Positions 1 to 7,617 of a stretch of 64,000 nucleotides of DNA are shown piece by piece (within the stretch, counting starts at the first letter, position 1; every line of letters starts with the position of its first letter). Position numbers and translations under genes: made by a program. Source of the stretch: DAOMFB01 sp963721385 (GTDB lineage Bacteria > Acidobacteriota > Thermoanaerobaculia > UBA5066); NCBI GenBank assembly GCA_963721385.1, contig CAVRJB010000001.1, positions 1 through 64,000 on the forward strand, in the 5' to 3' direction. The notes under the pieces are model-generated. The model was not told the origin of the DNA and made no database searches. It worked only from the letters and a program-made list of their open reading frames with translations.

Positions 1-78
1 GGGAAAGCGGCCGGCTGAGGCGTTCTCCTCATGCCCTTGCGCCCGCCGGACAGCTAACTTGTAGGGGTCGGGTGAAGC

Positions 79-96
79 GCGCCTCGGACGAGGCGC
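79..96 (+). repeat. Hairpin in the asnA leader
   Basis: A near-perfect dyad (GCGCCTC, GGAC loop, GAGGCGC) lies just upstream of the asnA ribosome binding site (AAGGGG, about 101-106). It could affect translation, but no T-run follows, so it is not a standard terminator. The function is unknown. Confidence 0.35.
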
Positions 97-116
97 CGTG
101 AAAGGGGATCCACACC

Positions 117-1259
117 ATGACGACCGTCGTGATGGACAAGAAGGCCGACCTCGCCGGGCCGGGGATCGGCGATTACGCGGAACTCGAGAAGATCCTGCCG
201 GCTGGCTACGCGTCGCTCCTCGACCGGAAGGAGACGCAGAAGGCGATCTTCGAGGTCAAGAGCTACATCGAGGAGCACCTCTGCAAGGAGCTGAACCTGA
301 TGATGGTCCAGGTCCCGCTCATCGTGGACGTCGAGGCGGGCGTCAACGACATGCTCGACCGGGACGGCTCGCGGACGCCGATCCAGTTCCACATCTCGAA
401 CGACCGCGACAAGAACCCTCTCGACGCCCAGGTCGTCCAGGCGGCGACGAAGTGGAAGAGGGTGGCCCTCAAGCAGTTCGGGATGAAGCCGGGCGAGGGG
501 CTCTGCACCGACATGCGCGCCGTCCGGAAGGACTACTTTCTCGACCACGACCACAGCTGCTACGTCGACCAGTGGGACTGGGAGCGGGCGATCACCGCGC
601 AGGACCGGAACCTCGACGTCCTGAAGGACGTCGTCGGGAAGATCTGGAAGGTCCTGAAGGGGGCCGAGAAGCACGTCCAGAAGCACTTCCCGAAGCTGAA
701 GGACTCGCGCATCCCCGATCTCCCGAACGAGCTCGTCTTCCTGCACGCCGAGGACCTCCTGAAGATGTATCCCGACCTGCCGCGCAAGCAGCGCGAGACG
801 GCGATCCTGCAGGAGCACCCGGCGGTCTTCATCGTCGGCATCGGCTGGGTCCTCGAGGACGGCTACCCGCACGAGATGCGCGCCGCCGACTACGACGACT
901 GGGTCACCGAGACGAAGGGGCCGGACGGCAAGGTGCGGCACGGCCTGAACGGCGACATCCTGGTCTGGAACCACGTGACGAAGCGGCGCCACGAGCTGAC
1001 GTCGATGGGGATCCGCGTCAACGCGGAGACGCTGAAGAAGCAGCTCGAGCTGTCGGGCCTCCTCGACATGCTGAAGTTCCCCTACCACCAGGCGATCGTG
1101 AACGACAAGATCCCGCTCTCCATCGGCGGCGGCATCGGGCAGTCGCGGACGCAGATGCTGCTCCTGAAGAAGGCGCACCTCGGCGAGGTGAGCGTCACCG
1201 TCTGGCCGAAGAAGCTGAAGGAGATCTGCGCGAAGAAGAACATCCACGTCCTCGAGTAG
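117..1259 (+). CDS. asnA: Aspartate--ammonia ligase (asparagine synthetase A)
   Basis: Makes asparagine from aspartate, ammonia and ATP in the cytoplasm, using a fold related to class II aminoacyl-tRNA synthetases. Family hallmarks are visible: the N-terminal ETQKAIFEVKSYIE region, RTPIQFHISND around residue 87, GEGLCTDMRAVRKDY around 128, and the closing ATP-site motif IGGGIGQSR near 336-344. At 380 residues it is about 50 longer than the usual ~330-residue AsnA; the extra length is spread over insertions. The ATG is preceded by AAGGGG at a suitable distance. The next gene starts 12 bp after the stop, so the two probably form one amino-acid metabolism operon. Confidence 0.95.
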   Translation: MTTVVMDKKADLAGPGIGDYAELEKILPAGYASLLDRKETQKAIFEVKSYIEEHLCKELNLMMVQVPLIVDVEAGVNDMLDRDGSRTPIQFHISNDRDKNPLDAQVVQAATKWKRVALKQFGMKPGEGLCTDMRAVRKDYFLDHDHSCYVDQWDWERAITAQDRNLDVLKDVVGKIWKVLKGAEKHVQKHFPKLKDSRIPDLPNELVFLHAEDLLKMYPDLPRKQRETAILQEHPAVFIVGIGWVLEDGYPHEMRAADYDDWVTETKGPDGKVRHGLNGDILVWNHVTKRRHELTSMGIRVNAETLKKQLELSGLLDMLKFPYHQAIVNDKIPLSIGGGIGQSRTQMLLLKKAHLGEVSVTVWPKKLKEICAKKNIHVLE

Positions 1260-1271
1260 ACGGAGAGGTCG

Positions 1272-2573
1272 ATGAGCCCCGCCACCCTGCCTCTTTCGTC
1301 GGCGGCGGCTTCGGTCGCCACCGACGTCACGACGCCCTGGGAAGACCGGTACGCGCAGCGGACGCACCGGATGACGAGTTCGATCATCCGGGAGCTCCTG
1401 AAGCTGACCGAGGCCGCCGACGTCATCTCCTTCGCGGGCGGCCTGCCCGCGCCCGACGTCTTCCCGAAGCAGGAGATTCGGGACGCGGTCGGTTTCGTCC
1501 TGTCCCGGGGCGACACGGCCGCCCTCCAGTACGGCACGACCGAGGGGTACCTCCCGCTCCGGGAGCTCTTCGTCCGCCACATGTCCCGGTACGGGATCCG
1601 GGTCGGGCCCGAGAACGTCCTCGTCACGTCGGGCTCGCAGCAGGCTCTCGACCTGATCGGAAAGCTCCTCATCAACCCGGGCGACCACATCCTGACCGAA
1701 GCACCCACGTACCTCGGCGCCGTCCAGGCCTTTGGCGCCTATCAGGCCGAGTACCTGACCGTTCCGATCGACGACGACGGGCTCGACACGGAGAAGCTCG
1801 AAGAGGAGCTCCGCGCCGGCCCGAAGTTCCTCTACGTCCTTCCGAACTTTCAGAATCCGGGGGGCGTGACGCTCTCGCTCGCGCGGCGGCGGCGCCTCGT
1901 CGAACTCGCGAACCGCTACGGCGTGCCGATGATCGAGGACGACCCGTACGGGCAGCTCCGGTACGAAGGGGAGCACCTGCCGCCCCTCGTGACTCTCGAC
2001 GCGGAGTTCCACGGCTGCGCGAACGGGGAGAAGAGCTTCACGGGCGACGTCATCTATCTCTCGACCCTCTCGAAGACCCTCGCGCCGGGCCTTCGGATCG
2101 CGTGGATCGTCGCCCCGGCGCCGGTCGTCCAGAAGCTCGTCCAGATCAAGCAGGGGGCGGACCTCCACACGAGCACGTTCTGCCAGCACGTCGCGTACGA
2201 AGTGGCCCGCGAGGGCTTCCTCGACCGCCACGTGAAGCGGATCCGGGCCGTCTACGGCACCCGGCGGGACGCCATGCTCGCGTCTCTCGAGCGGCACGCG
2301 CCGCCGGGGGTGAAGTGGACGCGGCCGCAGGGCGGGCTCTTCCTCTGGCTGACGGCGCCGAAGGGGCTGGACACGATGGCGCTCCTCGCCGAGGCGCTGA
2401 AGGAGAAGGTGGCCTTCGTCCCCGGCGCGCCCTTCTTCCCGAAGGGGGGCGGGCAGGAGTCGATGCGGCTGAACTTCTCCTACTGCGCTCCCGACGTCAT
2501 CGATGAGGGGATCCGCCGGCTCTCGCGCGTCCTGGCGCGCGCGATCGCGGAAGCGTCGAAGCGCCCGGCCTGA
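1272..2573 (+). CDS. PLP-dependent aminotransferase, class I/II (2-aminoadipate/MocR-like)
   Basis: A 433-residue fold-type I aminotransferase. The Schiff-base lysine is K268 in STLSKTLAPGLRIAW. NFQNPGG and EDDPYGQLRY supply the usual PLP and substrate contacts. It resembles the aminotransferase half of MocR proteins and LysN-like 2-aminoadipate or multi-substrate aminotransferases, but carries no GntR DNA-binding domain. Substrate specificity cannot be read from the sequence. It lies 12 bp after asnA, which suggests shared transcription and perhaps an aspartate- or glutamate-linked role. Confidence 0.88.
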   Translation: MSPATLPLSSAAASVATDVTTPWEDRYAQRTHRMTSSIIRELLKLTEAADVISFAGGLPAPDVFPKQEIRDAVGFVLSRGDTAALQYGTTEGYLPLRELFVRHMSRYGIRVGPENVLVTSGSQQALDLIGKLLINPGDHILTEAPTYLGAVQAFGAYQAEYLTVPIDDDGLDTEKLEEELRAGPKFLYVLPNFQNPGGVTLSLARRRRLVELANRYGVPMIEDDPYGQLRYEGEHLPPLVTLDAEFHGCANGEKSFTGDVIYLSTLSKTLAPGLRIAWIVAPAPVVQKLVQIKQGADLHTSTFCQHVAYEVAREGFLDRHVKRIRAVYGTRRDAMLASLERHAPPGVKWTRPQGGLFLWLTAPKGLDTMALLAEALKEKVAFVPGAPFFPKGGGQESMRLNFSYCAPDVIDEGIRRLSRVLARAIAEASKRPA

Positions 2574-2592
2574 AGGCGCCACTCGTCCGTTC

Positions 2593-2601
2593 TGCTATTC
2601 T
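2593..2601 (+). promoter_or_regulatory. Possible extended -10 promoter for the tRNA pair
   Basis: TGCTATTCT matches an extended -10 element (TGnTATnnT) and lies about 20 bp before the tRNA-His gene. No good -35 is visible. This is inference from motif and position only. Confidence 0.3.
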
Positions 2602-2620
2602 CCGCGGTCCGATCGAGCGC

Positions 2621-2697
2621 GGTGAGAGTAGCTCAGTCGGTAGAGCATCGGACTGTGGCTCCGATGGTCGCGGGTTCGAATCCCGTCTCTCACCCCA
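2621..2697 (+). tRNA. tRNA-His (GTG)
   Basis: A full cloverleaf with anticodon GTG in the loop CTGTGGC. The acceptor GTGAGAG pairs with CTCTCAC. An extra 5' G (position -1) faces C73, the known identity element of bacterial tRNA-His. The T-arm TTCGAAT and an encoded CCA end are present. Confidence 0.97.
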
Positions 2698-2719
2698 GTT
2701 CTTTTCCAGCGTCCCGCGT

Positions 2720-2797
2720 GCGCCCGTAGCTCAGCCCGGATAGAGCGTCAGACTCCGGATCTGAAGGTCCCGCGTTCGAATCGCGGCGGGCGCACCA
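2720..2797 (+). tRNA. tRNA-Arg (CCG)
   Basis: A full cloverleaf: acceptor GCGCCCG pairs with CGGGCGC, the D-loop is AGCCCGGATA, the anticodon loop CTCCGGA gives CCG (decodes CGG), the T-loop is TTCGAAT, and CCA is encoded. It lies 22 bp after tRNA-His and is probably cotranscribed. It converges on the minus-strand gene that ends at 2840. Confidence 0.97.
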
Positions 2798-2839
2798 CTT
2801 AGACGGCTCTCCGGGTCTCGTCGTCGAGCGACGCCGCCG

Positions 2840-4033
2840 TCACCCCTCGTCCCGTGAGATGTCGACCGGCTGGCCGACCGCCCACTCGATCGCCGCCGGG
2901 ATCGCTGCGGGGGGAAGGCCCTTCCAGTAGACGATCCAGTCCGGCAGGCGCACCAATCCGTCGCAGAGCTTGACGTACCACTCGCTGATCGGATTCGTCC
3001 GCCGGGCCCGCCAGAAGACGACGGGGGTGTCGGCCGCGAGCGCCTCCCACAGGTCGCGCGCGATCCCCTCGCCCTGCGCCTCCGCCGAGACTGCGAACTT
3101 CGTGAGGTAGGCGCCGAGCGGCGCGTCCAGGAGAATCGCGCAGCCCCGGTAGCCCTCCTCGAGGTAGACGCGGCCGGGTGTTCTCGCGAAGAAGGACTCG
3201 GCCGGGGCGCGGCCGAAGCTGGACGCAAGGAGCTCCCGAACACGGGGCACGTCCACGCCCTGCCACCCCTCGTGGCGGACGATCCGCGCGCCGCGGCGGA
3301 GCAGGGTGCCCGCGCCCTTGATTGTGAACAGCTCCCGGAGAAGGTTCAGGGGGGAGGTGACGGCGACGGTGAAGGAGAGGGGCAACGCCTCCTCGCAGAG
3401 CCGGCGCGCCTGTTCCAGGATCAGGACCTCCTTGCGCGAGATCTCCCGACTCGCGAGGAGCGCGGGGAGGTCGGTCGTGAGGTTCACGATCGGGACGAGG
3501 AGGCCCCCCTGGCGCAGCCCGCCGGGCCGATGGAGGAAGAGGAGCTTGCGCACCTGAAGCTCCCTGAGGAGCCCGCCCAGCCGCCCGAGCCGGTCGCCTG
3601 GCTGCTCGTTCCCGACGGGCTCGAAAACGACCAGAGGCACTCCGCCGCCGCCGGCACAGGCGGTCAGCCGAGCGGCCAGCCCGGGTGTCGTCGCGGAGAG
3701 CTCCTCGACTCGGACCCCCTCGGCCTCGAGATGGCGCCGCAAGGAGCGGGCGTGTCCGGCCGCTTCGGCAGGCTGGAAGATCCCCAGCACGACGGTGGGG
3801 AAGAGGTCGAGAGCGGCCAGAAACCTCAGATCCTGGACGACGGCGTCCGCAGCGTCCGCCATGACGTGGGCGTCGATCGCGATGGCCGCGAACTGCTCCC
3901 GGGGGCGCGCGCGGAACAGGCTGAGGTAGAGGCGCGCCTCGGACGGGCGGCCGGTGCTCTCCAGGAAGCGGAGGACGACGTCCTGGGGGGCGAGCTCCGC
4001 AGAGGAGGCGGGCGTGGGGCGCTCGGCGCTCAT
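2840..4033 (-). CDS. N-acetylglutamate synthase/kinase-like protein (AAK-like plus NAT domain)
   Basis: 397 residues. The C-terminal ~140 residues carry the DUF619/NAT acetyltransferase signature of vertebrate-type N-acetylglutamate synthases and bacterial NAGS/K enzymes: YLEEGYRGCAIL, then AYLTKFAVSAEAQGEGIARDLW, then WRARRTNPISEWYVKLCDG. The N-terminal ~240 residues look like a divergent amino-acid-kinase fold, and I see no clear kinase glycine motif, so it may act only as a synthase or regulator. The expected role is the first step of arginine synthesis, transferring acetyl from acetyl-CoA to glutamate. No other arg gene is adjacent. It starts with ATG and is divergent from the small zinc protein at 4105. 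Confidence 0.75.
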   Translation of the reverse strand: MSAERPTPASSAELAPQDVVLRFLESTGRPSEARLYLSLFRARPREQFAAIAIDAHVMADAADAVVQDLRFLAALDLFPTVVLGIFQPAEAAGHARSLRRHLEAEGVRVEELSATTPGLAARLTACAGGGGVPLVVFEPVGNEQPGDRLGRLGGLLRELQVRKLLFLHRPGGLRQGGLLVPIVNLTTDLPALLASREISRKEVLILEQARRLCEEALPLSFTVAVTSPLNLLRELFTIKGAGTLLRRGARIVRHEGWQGVDVPRVRELLASSFGRAPAESFFARTPGRVYLEEGYRGCAILLDAPLGAYLTKFAVSAEAQGEGIARDLWEALAADTPVVFWRARRTNPISEWYVKLCDGLVRLPDWIVYWKGLPPAAIPAAIEWAVGQPVDISRDEG

Positions 4034-4104
4034 GCGCCTCGAAGGATACGGAGTTTCGATCCGACTTCTCCCTTCCGGCTACAATTTGCACCTTCGAGAC
4101 CACG

Positions 4105-4296
4105 ATGAGCGAGAAGATGCAGAAGGAAGACCCCTCGCGAAACACCTTCGCCGCCGAATCCCGATGGGCCTGTACCGTCTGTGGACGTGACGACTCCGGC
4201 GCGTGGTACTGGTCGGATCAGCTGCAGAGAGTCATTTGCATCGACTGCCACTGGCGAGACGCGGCGCCTCCGGCGTCGACACCCGACGCGAAGTAG
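4105..4296 (+). CDS. Small zinc-ribbon-like protein, function unknown
   Basis: 63 residues with two paired cysteine knuckles, CTVC and CIDC, about 22 residues apart, typical of a four-cysteine zinc ribbon. The rest is polar with an acidic C-terminal tail. It is divergent from the acetylglutamate synthase-like gene (gap 71 bp) and convergent with the ferredoxin. The GC-biased third positions and cysteine spacing favour a real gene, but I do not recognise a family. Confidence 0.55.
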   Translation: MSEKMQKEDPSRNTFAAESRWACTVCGRDDSGAWYWSDQLQRVICIDCHWRDAAPPASTPDAK

Positions 4297-4404
4297 ACCC
4301 AGGGCCTGGACGACGCGCGTCGTTTCCGGCCCTCCCTCCAAAGACATGGCGAGCCGGCGGCCGAAGCTGCCGGCCCGGTCGATCGGAACGCGGGCTCCCG
4401 GGCG

Positions 4405-4653
4405 TCAGCCGTGGAGCGTCTGGTACTTCGCCTCGAGCGCCTCGCGGCTCTCGGTGTTGGCCGGGTCGATCGTGATGCAGCCGTCCACCGGGCAGACCTC
4501 GACGCACTTCGGGGCGTCGAAAGCGCCGACGCACTCCGTGCACTTCACGGCGTCGATGACGTACAGGGACCCCCCCTGGGAGATGGCCGTGTTCGGGCAG
4601 TCGGGCTCGCAGGCCCCGCAGTTGATGCATTCCTCGGAGATGATCATCGCCAT
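4405..4653 (-). CDS. 2x[4Fe-4S] ferredoxin (YfhL type)
   Basis: 82 residues. The first cluster motif is CINCGACEPDCP; the second has the longer CTECVGAFDAPKCVEVCP spacing typical of YfhL/Allochromatium-type ferredoxins, with a short C-terminal helix. It is a soluble low-potential electron carrier. It is monocistronic, and its partner cannot be told from context. Confidence 0.92.
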   Translation of the reverse strand: MAMIISEECINCGACEPDCPNTAISQGGSLYVIDAVKCTECVGAFDAPKCVEVCPVDGCITIDPANTESREALEAKYQTLHG

Positions 4654-4728
4654 GGCAGGTAACCCCCTTCGGGTGCAGAAATTGCCCCATCAGTCCCCTC
4701 GTTTCCCATGATGCAGGCGCACCAAAGA

Positions 4729-4746
4729 CCTGTCCTTTGGGACAGG
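4729..4746. repeat. Inverted repeat between ferredoxin and diguanylate cyclase genes
   Basis: A perfect 7-bp dyad, CCTGTCC-TTTG-GGACAGG, in the divergent intergenic region, about 80-90 bp from each start. It could be an operator or a small hairpin. There is no T-run on either side. Confidence 0.35.
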
Positions 4747-4819
4747 GCGACGTGCTAGTATTTTCATCACTCGTGGTGGTCAATCGCCTGGCCCTGGTGG
4801 GTGTGCGGTCCGGCCTCCC

Positions 4820-5920
4820 ATGCTGAGGGAGCAGGACGTCGCCGCCCGCGTCGCCCGGCTCGCACGGCTGGGCCGGGTCCGGAATTTTTCCCCCGAAAAA
4901 TTCGATCGCGAGTTCAAGACCGCTGCCCAGGGGATCGGCACCGGGGAGATGCTGCGGCTCCTCCTCATCGAATGGTCGGGCGTGACGCTCGAGCCGGAGG
5001 AGGCCGCGCGGGAATTCCGGCGGATCCTGCGCGCGTTCGAGACGATGCGAAAGAGCCTCGGCGAGCCGCTTTCTCTCCAGACGGCGCTCCTGCACGAGTT
5101 CCACAGCCTGCGCGGGCTCCTGACCGAGCCGCGCCTCCTCTCGGACCGCGACATCGCGACGCTCCGCGTGAACGCCATCACGGACCCGCTCACCGGCCTC
5201 TACAACCGGCGTTTCCTCCTCGACCATCTGGACCGCGAGGTGGCTCGCGCGGAGCGGGCCGGCAGCGTCGTCTCGCTCATCATGATGGACCTGACCGGCT
5301 TCAAGGGGATCAACGACCGCCTCGGCCACCCCGTGGGCGACGGCATCCTCGTCCGGACGGCCGCCGTCATCCGCGAGTCGCTCCGCGTCGTCGACGCGGG
5401 GTGCCGTTACGGCGGCGACGAGTTTGTGGCCGTCCTGCCGAACAGCGACATCATCCACAGCCTCGCCGTCGCCGAGCGGATCCGCCAGCGCGTGTCGAAG
5501 ATCCGGCTGCCGCGGCAGGTGGGGCTCTCCGTCGGCCTGTCGTACGGCGTCGCGTCGTTCCCGACGGACGGCCGGCTCCTCGACTTTCTCCTCAAGATGT
5601 CCGACATCCGGCTCTACCGGTCGAAGCAGCAGAACGCGGGCCCCTACCCGAGGACGCGCCGTTACCCGCGGTTCGACGTCCCGGGCCTCGTCCTCAAGTT
5701 TCCCGCGGCGCGCGCGCGGCGGCTCGAGGCGGCCGAGATCCGGGACATCAGCTACGGCGGCCTCGCCTACGTCACCTCGAACGGGAAGCCCGCCAGCGTC
5801 GCCCATGCGGAGATCACGCAGCGGTTCAGCTCCGAGACTCACAGGGTCTCGATCCGGCCGGTCAGCTCGGTCTCCCTGCCCGACGGGCGGGTCCGAGTGG
5901 GATGCGCCTATGCGGCCTGA
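4820..5920 (+). CDS. Diguanylate cyclase (GGDEF) with C-terminal PilZ-like domain
   Basis: 366 residues. A helical N-terminal region (1-115) precedes a GGDEF domain (about 120-280) with DPLTGLYNRRFL, a metal-binding Asp in MMDLTGFK, and an intact GGDEF active site near 198-202 (YGGDEF), so cyclase activity is expected (2 GTP to c-di-GMP). The tail from about 285 (RRYPRFDVPG, then IRDISYGGLA) matches the RxxR and D-x-S-x-x-G pattern of PilZ c-di-GMP receptors, so maker and sensor are fused. It heads a set continuing with a kinase, a receiver and an EAL protein. Confidence 0.88.
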   Translation: MLREQDVAARVARLARLGRVRNFSPEKFDREFKTAAQGIGTGEMLRLLLIEWSGVTLEPEEAAREFRRILRAFETMRKSLGEPLSLQTALLHEFHSLRGLLTEPRLLSDRDIATLRVNAITDPLTGLYNRRFLLDHLDREVARAERAGSVVSLIMMDLTGFKGINDRLGHPVGDGILVRTAAVIRESLRVVDAGCRYGGDEFVAVLPNSDIIHSLAVAERIRQRVSKIRLPRQVGLSVGLSYGVASFPTDGRLLDFLLKMSDIRLYRSKQQNAGPYPRTRRYPRFDVPGLVLKFPAARARRLEAAEIRDISYGGLAYVTSNGKPASVAHAEITQRFSSETHRVSIRPVSSVSLPDGRVRVGCAYAA

Positions 5921-5950
5921 CGGGCGCCGCGGGGACCCTCTCAGGAAACC

Positions 5951-7228
5951 GTGAGAGCGGCCGCTCGGGGGCTGGTTTCCACCGCGCTCCTCGTTCTGTC
6001 CGTGGTTTTCGTCCTGGCGGCCGGCGCCCCGGCCGAGGGACTTCGGCTGGCCTCCGTCGGCGGCGTTGCCGTCGCGCTCCGCGCCATCCTGCTCATCGCG
6101 CCCGTGACGCGGGCCTTCGGGTCCTTCGCCGTTCCGCTCGACCTCGGCGTTTCACTCGCGCTCGTCCTGGCGGCGCTCTCGCTCACGGGCGGCGTGATGA
6201 GCGATCTTTACCCGTTGGTTCTTCTCGAGATCGTGCTCGCCCGCGCCTTCGAGGGGCCCGCCGCGGCCCGCTTCTTCACGCTCGTGGCCCTGTCCGGGAT
6301 CCTCGCGCTCCTGGCGCCGGGGGCGGCCCCGGGAGGGTTTTCTGTCTTTCCCGTCGGGCTCCGGTTGTTCTGGCCGGTGGCGCTCCTGGCCGCACTCGAA
6401 GTTGCCGGCGCCGTCGGAGTCGTTTCGGTCCCCGGCCGACCGAGCGCCGCCGTGGTCGCCGGTGAGGTACCGGCGTCGCCGCCGGTCCGGATGGAGGCTT
6501 CCGCACCGACGGCCCGGACAGCGGAACCCCCGCGAAAGCTCGTGCCGGCGCGCAACGGGGGACAGGAAATCCTCCACGACCTGAAATCGCCCCTCTCGGC
6601 CGTCCGCGTCTATTCCGACCTGATCGCCGAGGACGCACGGCGTGGAGATCCCCCACGTCCGGAGCATCTCAAGAACCTCGAGAAGGAGTTGACTCTCCTG
6701 GAGAAGATGGCGGGGGTGGCCCGGCAGGATTACCCGCCGGCGCCGCTGCCGGCGCCGCTCCCGCGGACGGAGCTCGTGACGCTCCTCAGTTCGCTCGCCG
6801 AGTCGTACCACGCGATGCACGGCCACAAGCTCCGGATCGAGTACCTGTCCGAAGAGCCGCAGATCAGCGTGGCGGCGGATCCGGTGTCCGTCCAGCGCGC
6901 CTTCCGGAACATCCTCGACAACGCCGTGAAGTACACGCCCCCGGAGGGACAGCTGCGAATCCGGTCGAGCGTCGTCTCACAGCACGCCTTCGTCGTCATC
7001 AGCGACACCGGAATCGGGATGACCGCCGAGGAGCAGAGGCGGGCCTTCGAGTATGCGTACCGGGGCCCGGCGGCGCGGGCGTCGGGCGCCGAGGGGCGGG
7101 GGCTGGGGCTCGCCGTGACCCGGGAGCTCCTCGAGCAGAACGGCGCCAAGATCTCGCTCCTCTCCGAGCCGGGCCACGGGCTCGAAGTGACGATCATGTT
7201 TCCGCTGCTGAAGGGTGGCCGCGCGTGA
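5951..7228 (+). CDS. Membrane sensor histidine kinase
   Basis: 425 residues from a GTG start. The N-terminal ~165 residues form about five to six hydrophobic segments with no obvious periplasmic sensor domain. After a linker comes the dimerisation/phosphoacceptor box HDLKSPLSAVRVYSD (His about 208), then HATPase motifs NILDNAVKYTP, DTGIGM and GRGLGLAVTRELLEQNG. The stop overlaps the start of the receiver gene by 4 bp, so the pair is translationally coupled and this is the likely cognate kinase. Confidence 0.9.
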   Translation: MRAAARGLVSTALLVLSVVFVLAAGAPAEGLRLASVGGVAVALRAILLIAPVTRAFGSFAVPLDLGVSLALVLAALSLTGGVMSDLYPLVLLEIVLARAFEGPAAARFFTLVALSGILALLAPGAAPGGFSVFPVGLRLFWPVALLAALEVAGAVGVVSVPGRPSAAVVAGEVPASPPVRMEASAPTARTAEPPRKLVPARNGGQEILHDLKSPLSAVRVYSDLIAEDARRGDPPRPEHLKNLEKELTLLEKMAGVARQDYPPAPLPAPLPRTELVTLLSSLAESYHAMHGHKLRIEYLSEEPQISVAADPVSVQRAFRNILDNAVKYTPPEGQLRIRSSVVSQHAFVVISDTGIGMTAEEQRRAFEYAYRGPAARASGAEGRGLGLAVTRELLEQNGAKISLLSEPGHGLEVTIMFPLLKGGRA

Positions 7229-7617
7229 GGGGGGCTTCCGTCTTCGTCGTCGACGACGACCCGGGGATCGTCGACGCCGTGACCGCGGTCCTCGAGATCG
7301 ACGGCTACCGCGTCGAGGGGGCGAGCGACTCGCGCGAGGGGCTTCTCGCGGTTCTCCGCGATCCGCCGGATCTCCTCGTTCTCGACGTCAACATGCCGGG
7401 CCTGAACGGATGGGAGCTCTGCGACATCCTGCGGCGCCAGACGACGACCGCGGACGTCCCGGTGCTCTTCCTGACCGGCCGGGGCGAGGTTCGCGACCAG
7501 ATCACCGCCATGCAGGTCGGCGGAAGCGACCACCTGCGAAAGCCCTTCCGCACCGAGGAGCTGCGCGGAAAGGTACGGGCCCTGACGGCCCGCGCGCGGC
7601 GGAAAGGACGAGCGTGA
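7225..7617 (+). CDS. Single-domain response regulator (receiver)
   Basis: 130 residues: one receiver domain and nothing else. The acidic pocket is VVDDDPG, the phosphoacceptor is D53 in LVLDVNMPG, and the switch Thr (LFLTGRGE) and Lys (LRKPF) are conserved. The GTG start overlaps the kinase stop, and its own stop overlaps the GTG of the EAL gene (GTGA). With no output domain it probably signals by protein contact, possibly to the flanking GGDEF or EAL proteins. Confidence 0.92.
   Translation: MRGASVFVVDDDPGIVDAVTAVLEIDGYRVEGASDSREGLLAVLRDPPDLLVLDVNMPGLNGWELCDILRRQTTTADVPVLFLTGRGEVRDQITAMQVGGSDHLRKPFRTEELRGKVRALTARARRKGRA

Noticed and set aside
54..2582. An 842-codon open frame antisense to asnA and the aminotransferase
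   Set aside because: High GC with strong third-position bias opens long antisense frames. It reads as Arg/Leu/Asp/Val-rich low-complexity sequence with no family motif, opposite two well-supported genes.
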